Shown here: piece by piece, positions 7,829 to 15,177 of the stretch | Position numbering within the stretch: the stretch's first letter is position 1 | How the letters are laid out: every line of letters begins with the position of its first letter | NCBI GenBank assembly: GCA_964505555.1 | Contig: CAZDIO010000162.1 | Location: forward strand, 1 to 15,177 | DNA: 15,177 bases | Reading direction: 5' to 3' | Source of the DNA: CAZDIO01 sp964505555 | GTDB lineage: Bacteria; Bdellovibrionota_C; UBA2361; SZUA-149; CAZDIO01 | Translations under genes and position numbers: made by a program | Notes under the pieces: generated by a model | Told to the model about the DNA's origin: nothing | The model's database searches: none | Seen by the model: the letters and a program-made list of their open reading frames with translations, nothing else

Positions 7829-10003
7829 ATGGCTGACCAGATCGAAGTTCCTGTATTTATCCCCGAAGTCGATGAGAGTGTCATCGGCTATGCGGGTCAC
7901 GTTGTCGCTGCAATTTTGCAGACAGCAGGGATCTATGGTCAATCAGAAATTCTCACCGTGTTTACTCCATATCTCGGTTTAATTGCGAAGCTAATATATC
8001 TGTGGTGTTTAGTTGGGGGAGTAGCTTCTGTTGCCATCTTTGGAGACTACAAATGTGCTGCATACTTTCTTTTAGGGCCAGCTCTTTTCCTGTGGGTGCT
8101 CCAGACCACCGTTCCTGCAAAGGGCACCGTCTGGCACTTTGGTGATCGGGTGATGGAGGATAATCCTGATAAACTCTTTTCACTAATGAAGTGGAAAGCA
8201 TTTGAAACGGACCGGGCAAAGGAAAAAACGCCCCATGTGTCTTACTTCTATGCAGTTTTTGATAATACGATCTCTAGTATCGTACAAGGTTTGGTTGCCG
8301 TTCTTCTTGATACGAAAAATAAGCAAGATCTGATCTACGTGGCAAGAGAGCGGATGCTTACCCAACTTTATCGTATCCAAGGTACGGAAGAGGGATTTAT
8401 TGCACTTCTTGCAAAAGGGCTGATGGGTCACTGTGGAGAGCTTGCAGTTCTCTCTCACCAACTAACACTTAATTACAATACAGAGAGTTCTCTAAAAATA
8501 AAAGAGTTTCGTCAATCACAGTACACAGAGCGTTTTGCGGTGCCTCTAACACTGGATCTTGATATAAAACGCTACATTCACGAAGTACTGACCTATCATT
8601 CAACAAAAACTGATCGACCAATTTCTGCTGAGGATAAGGCGTATCTCATTCTTTCGGACCAATACTTAAGAAACGATGATCCTTTGCTCGTCGGCCCTGT
8701 CGAACAGGATATAGATGTTCGCTGCGAAGATATCTGGCGGTATACAACTCTTGCTTCATGGATGGTTGCTGAACAGTATCTAACTTCTGACTACGACAAG
8801 AAACAGCATCCTGATATTGACTGGAACAAGGTGAAGGAATATGTAAGTCGGGCTATCGTCTATGATAGTGAGAAAAAAACACTCCCTTCAAGTAAGGCGA
8901 CAGAAGTCGTTGCAGCCTTCTTAATTAGAAATACCCTTTCAAATAACATCTACGGCAACGTTACTGAAAATCTCCAGAGTCATGCGGGCTGGGATCCTGC
9001 GATGTATCGAACAATTTTTGGAACTGTTGCCGCTGCCGAAAGAGAGGTAGGTCGCTCGAAGCTTGAATATTTTGCAGGAACGATCCCTTATATTCAAGGA
9101 GTGCTGCTGTTTTTATTAAGTCTCGCATTTCCATTTTTTAGCGTGTTTCTTCTCATGCCAGGAAACGTTGCAAAGTTTGCTGTGTGGATGGGTCTTTGGG
9201 TGTGGGTAAAAAGTTGGGATGTTGGTTTTGCGCTAATATATTTTCTTCGGGATCTCTTTTGGCAGTATATGCAAAACGATATTCGCACAAAAAGTAAGAT
9301 TGAAAATATGGACTGGAATAGTCCCCATCTTATCTATACGGTGATGTTAGAAAACGATCCGCTTACGAATCTCAATACCTATTATCACATCATCGCGCTC
9401 TTTACGTTGGCAATCCCATTTCTCTCTGCTCATCTTTGTTTGGGAGCAACTGAAGCTTACGATGCGTTAAAAAACAGTATCGACCAACAAGCCATTAAGT
9501 TTGGTGGTCGAAAGGGACGAGCCGTACGACGAATGCATGCATCGATGATCGGTCGAATGATTACGAAGTACCGAGCTGATTATGTACTTTCAATGGCTGA
9601 CTGGGCACAAAAAAATCCAGGGAAGAATCTTTTGGGAGAGTTGCGAAGTTCAAAAGGAGACGGCACGCATGCAAATTTCATGGATATCACGAAGAGACTT
9701 GCTGAAGCCAAAGTAGTCTTTGACCCTCAACAACAGATGCACAAAAACATGCTTGCGGCCGTTACTGGACGAAAGATGGCCTACGACACGGGCGTCGCTC
9801 AAGGCGTTGCTGAAGCTTATGTGGGATTAATGAACGAAAAATATCAGGGCCGCGACATGCTTTCAAACAGTCTTGGCTGGCCGGGGATGTTTGATTCAAG
9901 AAGTAACGCAGAAGATGGTGGAATTGGTTTTGCAGGAGTCGGTATCGGTGAAGAAGGATATGATAACTACGGGGGCAATTATGGAGCAGGAACAGACGAT
10001 TAG
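7829..10003 (+). CDS. TraG-N/VirB6-like protein, short-tailed paralogue 3 (724 aa)
   Basis: Inner-membrane protein of the tandem family. Helices: TM1 50-71, TM2 77-93, TM3 421-444, TM4 452-480, TM5 521-540. The periplasmic domain 94-417 is the shortest of the five. It keeps the cysteine pair C202 (GHCG) and C299 (CEDIW), and an xVVAAFLIRN segment (360-368) that aligns with similar LLR segments in paralogues 1 and 2. Motifs: LQTAG (30-34), LGPxLF in TM2, IPYIQG (419-424), KSWD (461-464), AIP (528-530). In TM4 the family M-x-x-x-E end is altered (YFLRDLFW, 471-478). The tail (541-724) is the shortest, highly basic just after TM5 (RKGRAVRR, 561-568) and ending in a Gly-rich acidic stretch (about 694-724). 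The start is supported by the ribosome binding site and by MAD-, shared with paralogues 1 and 5. Confidence 0.8.
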   Translation: MADQIEVPVFIPEVDESVIGYAGHVVAAILQTAGIYGQSEILTVFTPYLGLIAKLIYLWCLVGGVASVAIFGDYKCAAYFLLGPALFLWVLQTTVPAKGTVWHFGDRVMEDNPDKLFSLMKWKAFETDRAKEKTPHVSYFYAVFDNTISSIVQGLVAVLLDTKNKQDLIYVARERMLTQLYRIQGTEEGFIALLAKGLMGHCGELAVLSHQLTLNYNTESSLKIKEFRQSQYTERFAVPLTLDLDIKRYIHEVLTYHSTKTDRPISAEDKAYLILSDQYLRNDDPLLVGPVEQDIDVRCEDIWRYTTLASWMVAEQYLTSDYDKKQHPDIDWNKVKEYVSRAIVYDSEKKTLPSSKATEVVAAFLIRNTLSNNIYGNVTENLQSHAGWDPAMYRTIFGTVAAAEREVGRSKLEYFAGTIPYIQGVLLFLLSLAFPFFSVFLLMPGNVAKFAVWMGLWVWVKSWDVGFALIYFLRDLFWQYMQNDIRTKSKIENMDWNSPHLIYTVMLENDPLTNLNTYYHIIALFTLAIPFLSAHLCLGATEAYDALKNSIDQQAIKFGGRKGRAVRRMHASMIGRMITKYRADYVLSMADWAQKNPGKNLLGELRSSKGDGTHANFMDITKRLAEAKVVFDPQQQMHKNMLAAVTGRKMAYDTGVAQGVAEAYVGLMNEKYQGRDMLSNSLGWPGMFDSRSNAEDGGIGFAGVGIGEEGYDNYGGNYGAGTDD

Positions 10004-10004
10004 G

Positions 10005-10014
10005 TTTTAATATT
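10005..10014 (+). promoter_or_regulatory. TTTTAAT start region of paralogue 4, no Shine-Dalgarno
   Basis: Only 11 bases separate TAG 10001-10003 from ATG 10015, and they read as TTTTAAT plus ATT. No purine-rich binding site is present at normal spacing. Initiation probably depends on ribosomes finishing the preceding gene. The same TTTTAAT string stands at three other starts in this operon. Confidence 0.35.
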
Positions 10015-12243
10015 ATGGGTGCTCCAAATACAGATTTCATCTTTGATCTAGAGCCAATCGGCAGTGTTGGTTCGCTTGTTGCTGCTGTTTTGGAAACGGC
10101 AGGGCATTCCATGCATTCAGCCGTGCTTGATTTTTTTGAACAGGGGTTCTCCAATGACTTTGGCATTCTACTTTATCTCCTCGCTGCCATTTCAGGATTA
10201 TTTATTTATGCAGTTGGTGGACACTACAAATTTGGTCTTTGGTTCTTTCTAGGGCCAACACTTTTTTATGCTCTTCTTCTGCCACGAGTTCCCTCAAAAG
10301 GTGTGCATTGGAAGCTTGGGGGAAGAGAGTTTAATCAGATCTACGTAGAGCGGATGACAGAAGGAGTTACTGCAGAAAGACTTTCCGAAAAAGGAAACAA
10401 AGCAGGAGATGTCTCCTGGTTTTTTGCACTGTGGGATGAGTTTGTTAGTGGGCTCGTAAATAGTTTTGTAAGTCTTTTAAAACTAGATCTCTCTCAAATT
10501 GATCTTGGATTTATAAGTAAGACGCAACGCTATCATACCCTTCTTGATCTTGAAATCCAGGATGGCTCATTGAAGTCTTTTGTAAATCTATTGATGGTAA
10601 CACGATGTAACGCTTATTTTGGTGTAATGAAGGATTATTACGGCGCAAATCAACGACTTAACTCCGCGGAAGAGATAAGACGAGACTTCAAGAAAACGAT
10701 TATTGACAAAGAGGGAAAAGAGTCGCGGATTGAAAAAGCTCATCCAGCAATTCAACAGGCGCTTAAGAATGGAATTCTTTATGATTACATTGAATCTCCA
10801 GCCGATCCCACAGACAATTCGATTCTTCCGCAGAAAATAACGGATGAAAATCAATTAAAAGAAAACTACACCTGTGAAGAGATCTGGCAACTAGGAATAA
10901 ACTCCCTAAAAATGCATGCAAGCACACTCTTTGCAGCGGTTGCTAACGCTAATCTTCCTCCTGGCATGACCGTCAAAGATGTTGAAGACAAAATTCGTGA
11001 AAAGGTTGACACCAAAGTAAAAATCTACGCAAAGCCTCCGGAAAGCCCAGATGATACCGGAGAATATGAGGAAGTTTCGTTGGATGATAATCAGAAACTT
11101 CTTGTCTTTATCAATGAGATCGCGGTGAGGATGTTCTTTCGGGAGCTTCAAAAAATAGAGAAGAACATCATTCAAGCAGAATTTGATCAGGTTCACCCTA
11201 AAGAGTTTTGGGCAAACGATAATCAATCTGTTCACGATCTCCGCGAAGCGTTTCAGGGGCTCGAGTATGAGAGCAAGGGGATGTATCTCGCCTCAATGCT
11301 TGCGATCCCTTATCTTCAGGGAATCACCCTTTACTTTTTAGCACTAACCTATCCATTTTTTGCAATGGCGATGATCTGGCCCGGACGACATTGGGCATTT
11401 TTGCGGTGGATGGCGCTCTGGTTCTGGGTAAAATCATGGGATATCGGCTTTGCGATCGTAATGATCGTCGATGAACTTCTCTATAATCTTATGCCCCATG
11501 GACCGCCTGTTTCAAACAGCACCGCTGGAGATCCTGCCGAGGCGCTAAAAACAATTCTTGAGGTTGATCCGGGATACACCGTGAATACCTACTTTAACGT
11601 GCTTGCAACCTTAATCGGTGCTGTACCTGTTCTTACTGGAATTCTAGTTAAAAAAGGTGGTGGTGAGATCGTTCATGCGGTTGCACAAGGGTATCAGAAT
11701 TTCTCTGGAAAGATCGGTTTTGCGATGGAGCAGTATCATCTCTCACTGAGAAATCAAGATCTCGCTGAGCGAATAACAAAGGGAGAAATTAAAGCATTTA
11801 AGGGCGCTATTGGGGCATCTCTCAGAGATAGAGATGTAATGGCCGCACTCGGTGGAGAATTAATGGCAAAGCAATTTCTCTCCCGACTTAACCAAGCGGG
11901 AGGCCGTAAGGACATCCTTGCTGGAATAGCAAGTGATATTCAAAGTGGTTTGATTCAAGGTGAGGGGGGAAGATACTTACGAGATCTTGCTAAATCAAAA
12001 TTCCACATGAATATCCGGCGCGCTATTTATAACGAGTCACAACGTCTTGAAAATCTGCAGATCGTTCATGATACGATTATCAACTATTACTCAAACCACG
12101 ATTTTATCATTACGCATCCATTGTCAACAGAGTACGATTATAAGAAGGCGCAGATCAATTACCGTCCAGGGGGTGCCACAGGTAATGTGATGTCTAATGC
12201 CTTTCGAAAAGTATTTAAGGTTAGTCCTCATGTAGGACATTGA
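10015..12243 (+). CDS. TraG-N/VirB6-like protein, paralogue 4 (742 aa)
   Basis: Inner-membrane protein of the tandem family. Helices: TM1 49-67, TM2 73-90, TM3 434-456, TM4 464-493, TM5 526-546. The periplasmic domain 91-430 holds the cysteine pair C198 and C287 (CEEIW). These are the only two cysteines in the protein, which makes a structural disulphide likely. Motifs: LETAG (26-30), LGPTLF (79-84), VHWKLG (97-102), IPYLQG (431-436), KSWD (473-476), AVP (536-538). The loop between TM3 and TM4 (WPGRHW) and the end of TM5 (VKKGGG) are basic, as expected for cytoplasmic loops. The 195-residue tail is mostly charged and helical, without hydrophobic segments. It ends in a basic stretch rich in aromatic residues and resembles no other tail here. 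An acidic proline-containing insert sits at 340-356 in the soluble domain. Confidence 0.8.
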   Translation: MGAPNTDFIFDLEPIGSVGSLVAAVLETAGHSMHSAVLDFFEQGFSNDFGILLYLLAAISGLFIYAVGGHYKFGLWFFLGPTLFYALLLPRVPSKGVHWKLGGREFNQIYVERMTEGVTAERLSEKGNKAGDVSWFFALWDEFVSGLVNSFVSLLKLDLSQIDLGFISKTQRYHTLLDLEIQDGSLKSFVNLLMVTRCNAYFGVMKDYYGANQRLNSAEEIRRDFKKTIIDKEGKESRIEKAHPAIQQALKNGILYDYIESPADPTDNSILPQKITDENQLKENYTCEEIWQLGINSLKMHASTLFAAVANANLPPGMTVKDVEDKIREKVDTKVKIYAKPPESPDDTGEYEEVSLDDNQKLLVFINEIAVRMFFRELQKIEKNIIQAEFDQVHPKEFWANDNQSVHDLREAFQGLEYESKGMYLASMLAIPYLQGITLYFLALTYPFFAMAMIWPGRHWAFLRWMALWFWVKSWDIGFAIVMIVDELLYNLMPHGPPVSNSTAGDPAEALKTILEVDPGYTVNTYFNVLATLIGAVPVLTGILVKKGGGEIVHAVAQGYQNFSGKIGFAMEQYHLSLRNQDLAERITKGEIKAFKGAIGASLRDRDVMAALGGELMAKQFLSRLNQAGGRKDILAGIASDIQSGLIQGEGGRYLRDLAKSKFHMNIRRAIYNESQRLENLQIVHDTIINYYSNHDFIITHPLSTEYDYKKAQINYRPGGATGNVMSNAFRKVFKVSPHVGH

Positions 12244-12248
12244 GAGAG

Positions 12249-12272
12249 ATGAGAAAAAAGAACTTCACGTAA
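12249..12272 (+). other. Possible seven-codon mini-ORF before paralogue 5
   Basis: ATG 12249 opens MRKKNFT and stops at TAA 12270-12272, three bases before the ATG of the next gene. A GAGAGAG purine run (12242-12248) immediately precedes it. The long gene itself lacks a well-spaced Shine-Dalgarno, so this mini-ORF may deliver ribosomes to it by reinitiation. It could equally be chance. Confidence 0.2.
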
Positions 12273-12275
12273 TTT

Positions 12276-15158
12276 ATGGCCGACGTTGCATCATCAGGAA
12301 CTTTAATCGCTTCTGCACTAGAGACCGTAGGGTACTATTATCAATCCTACATCCTTGATGCGATCATCGGTGCCGACGCTCCTTCCGGCATACAACTTGA
12401 TACCCCAATTTCAACCATCGCCGCCTTTGTCTATATCATTGCTGCAGCGGGTGCGCTTGGTTCGTTTGTACTTACCCAACACCACAAATTTGCACTCTGG
12501 TTCTTCCTCGGTCCAACAGCGTTTTATTTCGTCCTCGCCTATAGAGTTGAAAGTGACGGTGCAAACTGGTCCTTTGGAGATGAGAGCCGTGATGAAATCC
12601 TAAAAGAGGGGGTCGTAAGAAATACCCTTGGGGTTTATGGATCTGGAGAGATCCCAAAGCCACGGGTATCTTGGTTCTTTGATGGATTTAATGTGATGAT
12701 CAGTGATGCTTCAAAGAATCTAGTCAACTTGATAAAATCTGGACGCCTCCAAACTGATTTACGTTTCATTACGAGACAACAACTCTATGGTGCGATGTCA
12801 AGTTCTGTCATTAATGATGAAACTTTTAGCGAGCTACTTCACGTTGCGATGCTCGGTGACTGTCAACAGGTGTATCATGCTGCTGCAAATATCAACGATC
12901 GAACACTGAGTATTCGCGATCAAGAGATCGCGCGGCGTCGAATTACAGAACCTCTGCAAATTAAGCTCACCACTTCAGCAAAACAGTATGTAGCAAACCT
13001 CAAGGTCGATTACCCAGATCTATGGAATCTGATGGCCGTGCCTCAAATTCTCAGTGAACCATCTCCTGCAGCACCACAAGTCCAGATCGCTATTGACGAT
13101 CTCCTAGAGAGAATGGAAGCTCAACGTAGAGAACATCAAGATGATCCTGAGCGCTCTCAAAAAGTAGCTCAGGCAATGAAAGACCTGCAAGATGTAACTT
13201 TTGATTGTGGGCAGATTTGGAATTTTGTCTATGTCGGTCTTCATCGGCATGCTCTCCAAATTGTAAATGGCATGGTCGATAAAACTGAAAAGATGGGGAT
13301 AAATTCCAAAATCCTCCTCTCTGACTGGCGCGAGGCCGCTGGTTATAGAGGAAACCAAGCACTTCGTGAAGATCAGGCAGAAACCGAAGCGACGCAGAAG
13401 ATGATGATCTATCGAGCGCTTGCAAAGCAGCTCTTTCATAACGAAGCGGTCATTGGCTCTGCGGGTACAATGATGGCGAAGTTTGCAAGACGAGGAGAGG
13501 AGTATCGAAGTCTCAACGTCAAGGGCGAAAACGAGTTGACCGCAGTTGAGCGTTTGAAAAATGAAAATATTCAGTGGCAAGAGCGCTCTCGACTTGTCTA
13601 TACCGCAGCATCAATTCCATACTACCAAGGAATCCTCCTCTATATCCTGGGACTTTCATATCCATTCTTTTGTTTTCTCTTACTTATTCCTAATCGGCAT
13701 TCATCTTTTATTATGTTTTTTGGACTGTGGTTTTGGGTAAAAACTTGGGATGTCGGATACGCCGTCGTCATGCTTCTTGATGAGATATTCTTTACCATTT
13801 TTACTGGTGGCATTGCTGCGACTTATCAAGAGAAGGGAACCTCTCCGGCATTCTCCGAAGAAATTCACGTGGCGATTGCAGCAATGCGAGCAGCAGATCC
13901 AACTTTTAATCTCTCCACGTATTACAATGTTATCGCTGTAGCGATTAACGCAATTCCTCTCGTAACAAGTTACTTGACGATTGGAACATTAAAGGGTGGG
14001 GCAGGTCTTGTTTCTGAAGGTATTAAAAACTACGGTGAAGCTTTTGCGCGAGCAACCTGGAAGACAAGCTCTCAGTATGGTGTTGGTGGTTATCGATTGG
14101 AAACACTAGACTCAAAGCTCAGTGATGCCGCGGACTACATGGAAAACGATACAGGAGGTCGTGCAGGACTGTCTCAAGGTTTGCATCAGGAGAAAGCGGG
14201 AAGTCAGCATTATACGCAACGAAGTCCAGGTGCAAGAAACGTCTGGAGTGGTTACGGAGAGTCTGTTGGAGATCTTGAGGCAAAGTCTAAGCAATGGGGA
14301 GCACTTACTGGATCGTTTGACGGAATTGCAGGGAATCTTCAAGCACGACTTATTAGTAATGCTGATAGTTTGTTTGGCAGCGCATTTTCCAATCGTCGGC
14401 GAATCACTCAGGCAAACAATCAGAGAGATACTTTTGAAAAAAATTCCGATGAAATGGGATCATTGTTTTCAAAGCTTGGTGGAATCACGAGAGAACAGTA
14501 CAAAGATCATCTCAATCGCCTCGCGATCTGGGCAGCTATCGACTCGATGACATCAGGAAAGAGCTTAGAAGCGATGAAGCACTCTAGAATTTATGACGTG
14601 TTTGAACTTCCCTATATGGACTTTGAGACAGATGGAAATAGAGTTGAATTTGATATCGCTCTCAAAGACGATCAACGTTACTGGGATTTTACTGGAGAGG
14701 TGTTAAATACCTTACTCGGCGTGGGAAGCCCGTTAGCAGATGGCCCAGGAAACCGAAAATTAAATAAACTCGGGAGTGGAACTAATTTGGCGATGTCAGG
14801 AGCCGCTCTTACAGTCGGCGTAGGAGCAGCATATGCATTTTCAACGCCAAATAACCACGACATGAAACGGTGGAGTTATAGCGGAGGAGAGGGAGATCTG
14901 TTAACCATCAACAATCCCTCTCGAAATCCAAAACTCTATCCACAATTAGAAGCCTCACATAGCGCTGTTGGAGAGAGCGCGCGGGACCGGCTCGAGTCCT
15001 TAATCTTAGAAGCAAAAGCTCGCGGAATGAGTGCTTCAGAGATTGCAGAGGCGGAGGAACTCATTAATGGTTTTAATGGAAGTGAATTTCTCTATGATTC
15101 TGCAGCTACAAAAATAGCTCGAGCATTGTCTCGAACGACACAGCATGAGGAACCGTAG
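12276..15158 (+). CDS. TraG-N/VirB6-like protein, long-tailed paralogue 5 (960 aa)
   Basis: Inner-membrane protein of the tandem family and its longest member. Helices: TM1 46-66, TM2 72-89, TM3 451-472, TM4 480-510, TM5 551-570. The periplasmic domain 90-446 carries the cysteine pair C196 (GDCQ) and C311 (CGQIW). Their spacing is the widest of the five because of a highly charged helical insert at about 271-305, possibly coiled-coil. Motifs: LETVGY (15-20), LGPTAF (78-83), ANWSFG (96-101), IPYYQG (447-452), KTWD (489-492), AIP (559-561). The LAKQLFHNE segment (382-390) closely matches one in paralogue 1 (337-344), suggesting these two are nearest relatives. The tail of about 390 residues is hydrophilic and Ser/Gly/Asn-rich, with one isolated hydrophobic Gly/Ala stretch (838-856) and a charged helix near the end. 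Stop TAG is 7 bases before the next start. Confidence 0.8.
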   Translation: MADVASSGTLIASALETVGYYYQSYILDAIIGADAPSGIQLDTPISTIAAFVYIIAAAGALGSFVLTQHHKFALWFFLGPTAFYFVLAYRVESDGANWSFGDESRDEILKEGVVRNTLGVYGSGEIPKPRVSWFFDGFNVMISDASKNLVNLIKSGRLQTDLRFITRQQLYGAMSSSVINDETFSELLHVAMLGDCQQVYHAAANINDRTLSIRDQEIARRRITEPLQIKLTTSAKQYVANLKVDYPDLWNLMAVPQILSEPSPAAPQVQIAIDDLLERMEAQRREHQDDPERSQKVAQAMKDLQDVTFDCGQIWNFVYVGLHRHALQIVNGMVDKTEKMGINSKILLSDWREAAGYRGNQALREDQAETEATQKMMIYRALAKQLFHNEAVIGSAGTMMAKFARRGEEYRSLNVKGENELTAVERLKNENIQWQERSRLVYTAASIPYYQGILLYILGLSYPFFCFLLLIPNRHSSFIMFFGLWFWVKTWDVGYAVVMLLDEIFFTIFTGGIAATYQEKGTSPAFSEEIHVAIAAMRAADPTFNLSTYYNVIAVAINAIPLVTSYLTIGTLKGGAGLVSEGIKNYGEAFARATWKTSSQYGVGGYRLETLDSKLSDAADYMENDTGGRAGLSQGLHQEKAGSQHYTQRSPGARNVWSGYGESVGDLEAKSKQWGALTGSFDGIAGNLQARLISNADSLFGSAFSNRRRITQANNQRDTFEKNSDEMGSLFSKLGGITREQYKDHLNRLAIWAAIDSMTSGKSLEAMKHSRIYDVFELPYMDFETDGNRVEFDIALKDDQRYWDFTGEVLNTLLGVGSPLADGPGNRKLNKLGSGTNLAMSGAALTVGVGAAYAFSTPNNHDMKRWSYSGGEGDLLTINNPSRNPKLYPQLEASHSAVGESARDRLESLILEAKARGMSASEIAEAEELINGFNGSEFLYDSAATKIARALSRTTQHEEP

Positions 15159-15165
15159 TATTTTA

Positions 15166-15177
15166 ATGAAACATCCT
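15166..15177 (+). CDS. Start of a seventh gene (first four codons, partial)
   Basis: ATG AAA CAT CCT begins 7 bases after the preceding stop. GAGGAA (15147-15152) lies 13 bases upstream, and the TTTTAAT string seen at other starts of the operon overlaps the ATG. The product cannot be identified from four residues. A sixth paralogue or another transfer gene is possible. Confidence 0.45.

Larger units (their letters stand above)
2094..15158 (+). other. Tandem array of five diverged TraG-N/VirB6-like genes
   Basis: The best-conserved block (TM3 to TM5) recurs at about 3543-3911, 6545-6907, 9080-9448, 11302-11655 and 13614-13991. The consensus is PY-x-QG, PF(F/M), a P-G turn in four of five copies, W-x-K-x-W-D-x-G, then DP...Y and A-(I/V)-P. 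The N-terminal block (LETAGY to xGxxWxxG) recurs in the first 100 or so residues of each family domain. Similarity is mainly at protein level, with only short runs of shared DNA around the K-x-W-D codons. The duplications are therefore old, and the copies appear to be maintained rather than decaying: every frame is intact. Confidence 0.85.
52..15177 (+). other. Single secretion-system operon
   Basis: Six complete genes and one partial gene run in the same direction with gaps of 20, -4, 27, 11, 32 and 7 bases. I see no internal terminator hairpin with a T-run and no convincing internal promoter. Co-transcription implies the products are made together, as expected for subunits of one complex. 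Confidence 0.75.

Noticed and set aside
9762..10166. 134-codon minus-strand frame across the junction of paralogues 3 and 4
   Set aside because: It is antisense to two conserved genes and covers family motifs of paralogue 4. Composition is not protein-like.
14122..14550. 142-codon plus-strand frame inside paralogue 5
   Set aside because: It overlaps the real gene in another frame within its hydrophilic tail. The product has no recognisable domain and no independent start signal.
2094..15158. Secretion ATPase or coupling protein (VirB4, VirB11, VirD4) among the long genes
   Set aside because: No Walker A (GxxxxGK[ST]) with Walker B was found in any of the six proteins.
1..15177. CRISPR array, tRNA/rRNA genes, insertion sequences, toxin-antitoxin or defence genes
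   Set aside because: I looked on both strands and found no short regular repeats, tRNA-like folds, transposase motifs or terminal inverted repeats. Coding is essentially continuous.

Overview
The window is one uninterrupted plus-strand operon of six long genes plus the first codons of a seventh. The gaps are 20, -4, 27, 11, 32 and 7 bases. Nothing long on the minus strand looks real. I read it as part of a type IV secretion / conjugation apparatus of the F (MPF-F) type from a Gram-negative bacterium. The reasons are exported, cysteine-bearing envelope proteins and a family of polytopic inner-membrane proteins with the layout of the TraG N-terminal domain (the VirB6-like part of F TraG). GC content looks to be in the mid-40s percent by eye, and standard stop codons are used. 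I cannot name the phylum, and nothing here shows whether the locus sits on a plasmid, an integrative element or a chromosome.

Layout. Bases 1-51 hold only the right edge of whatever lies upstream. Gene 1 (52-2073) is an exported Cys-rich protein that resembles TraH weakly; in F, traH lies directly upstream of traG. Genes 2-6 (2094-4961, 4958-7801, 7829-10003, 10015-12243, 12276-15158) are five diverged paralogues of one TraG-N/VirB6-like membrane protein in tandem. A seventh ORF opens at 15166 and runs off the window.

The five paralogues share an N-terminal motif (LETAGY-like), two transmembrane helices, a 325-405 residue soluble domain with a conserved cysteine pair, three further transmembrane helices with near-invariant motifs (PYxQG, W-x-x-K-x-W-D-x-G, A-I/V-P), and a C-terminal tail that differs completely in length and sequence between copies. 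The cleavable signal peptide on gene 3 and the basic loops give one consistent topology: N-terminus outside, five helices, large loop in the periplasm, tail in the cytoplasm. That is the topology described for Agrobacterium VirB6, with a greatly enlarged central loop.

The most interesting feature is this five-fold amplification. It parallels the five tandem rvhB6 genes of Rickettsiales, and VirB6 is a pentamer in the R388 secretion-system structure. A dedicated hetero-pentameric inner-membrane stalk base, each subunit with its own cytoplasmic tail, is a testable inference. No ATPase, relaxase, coupling protein or cargo gene is visible in the window.
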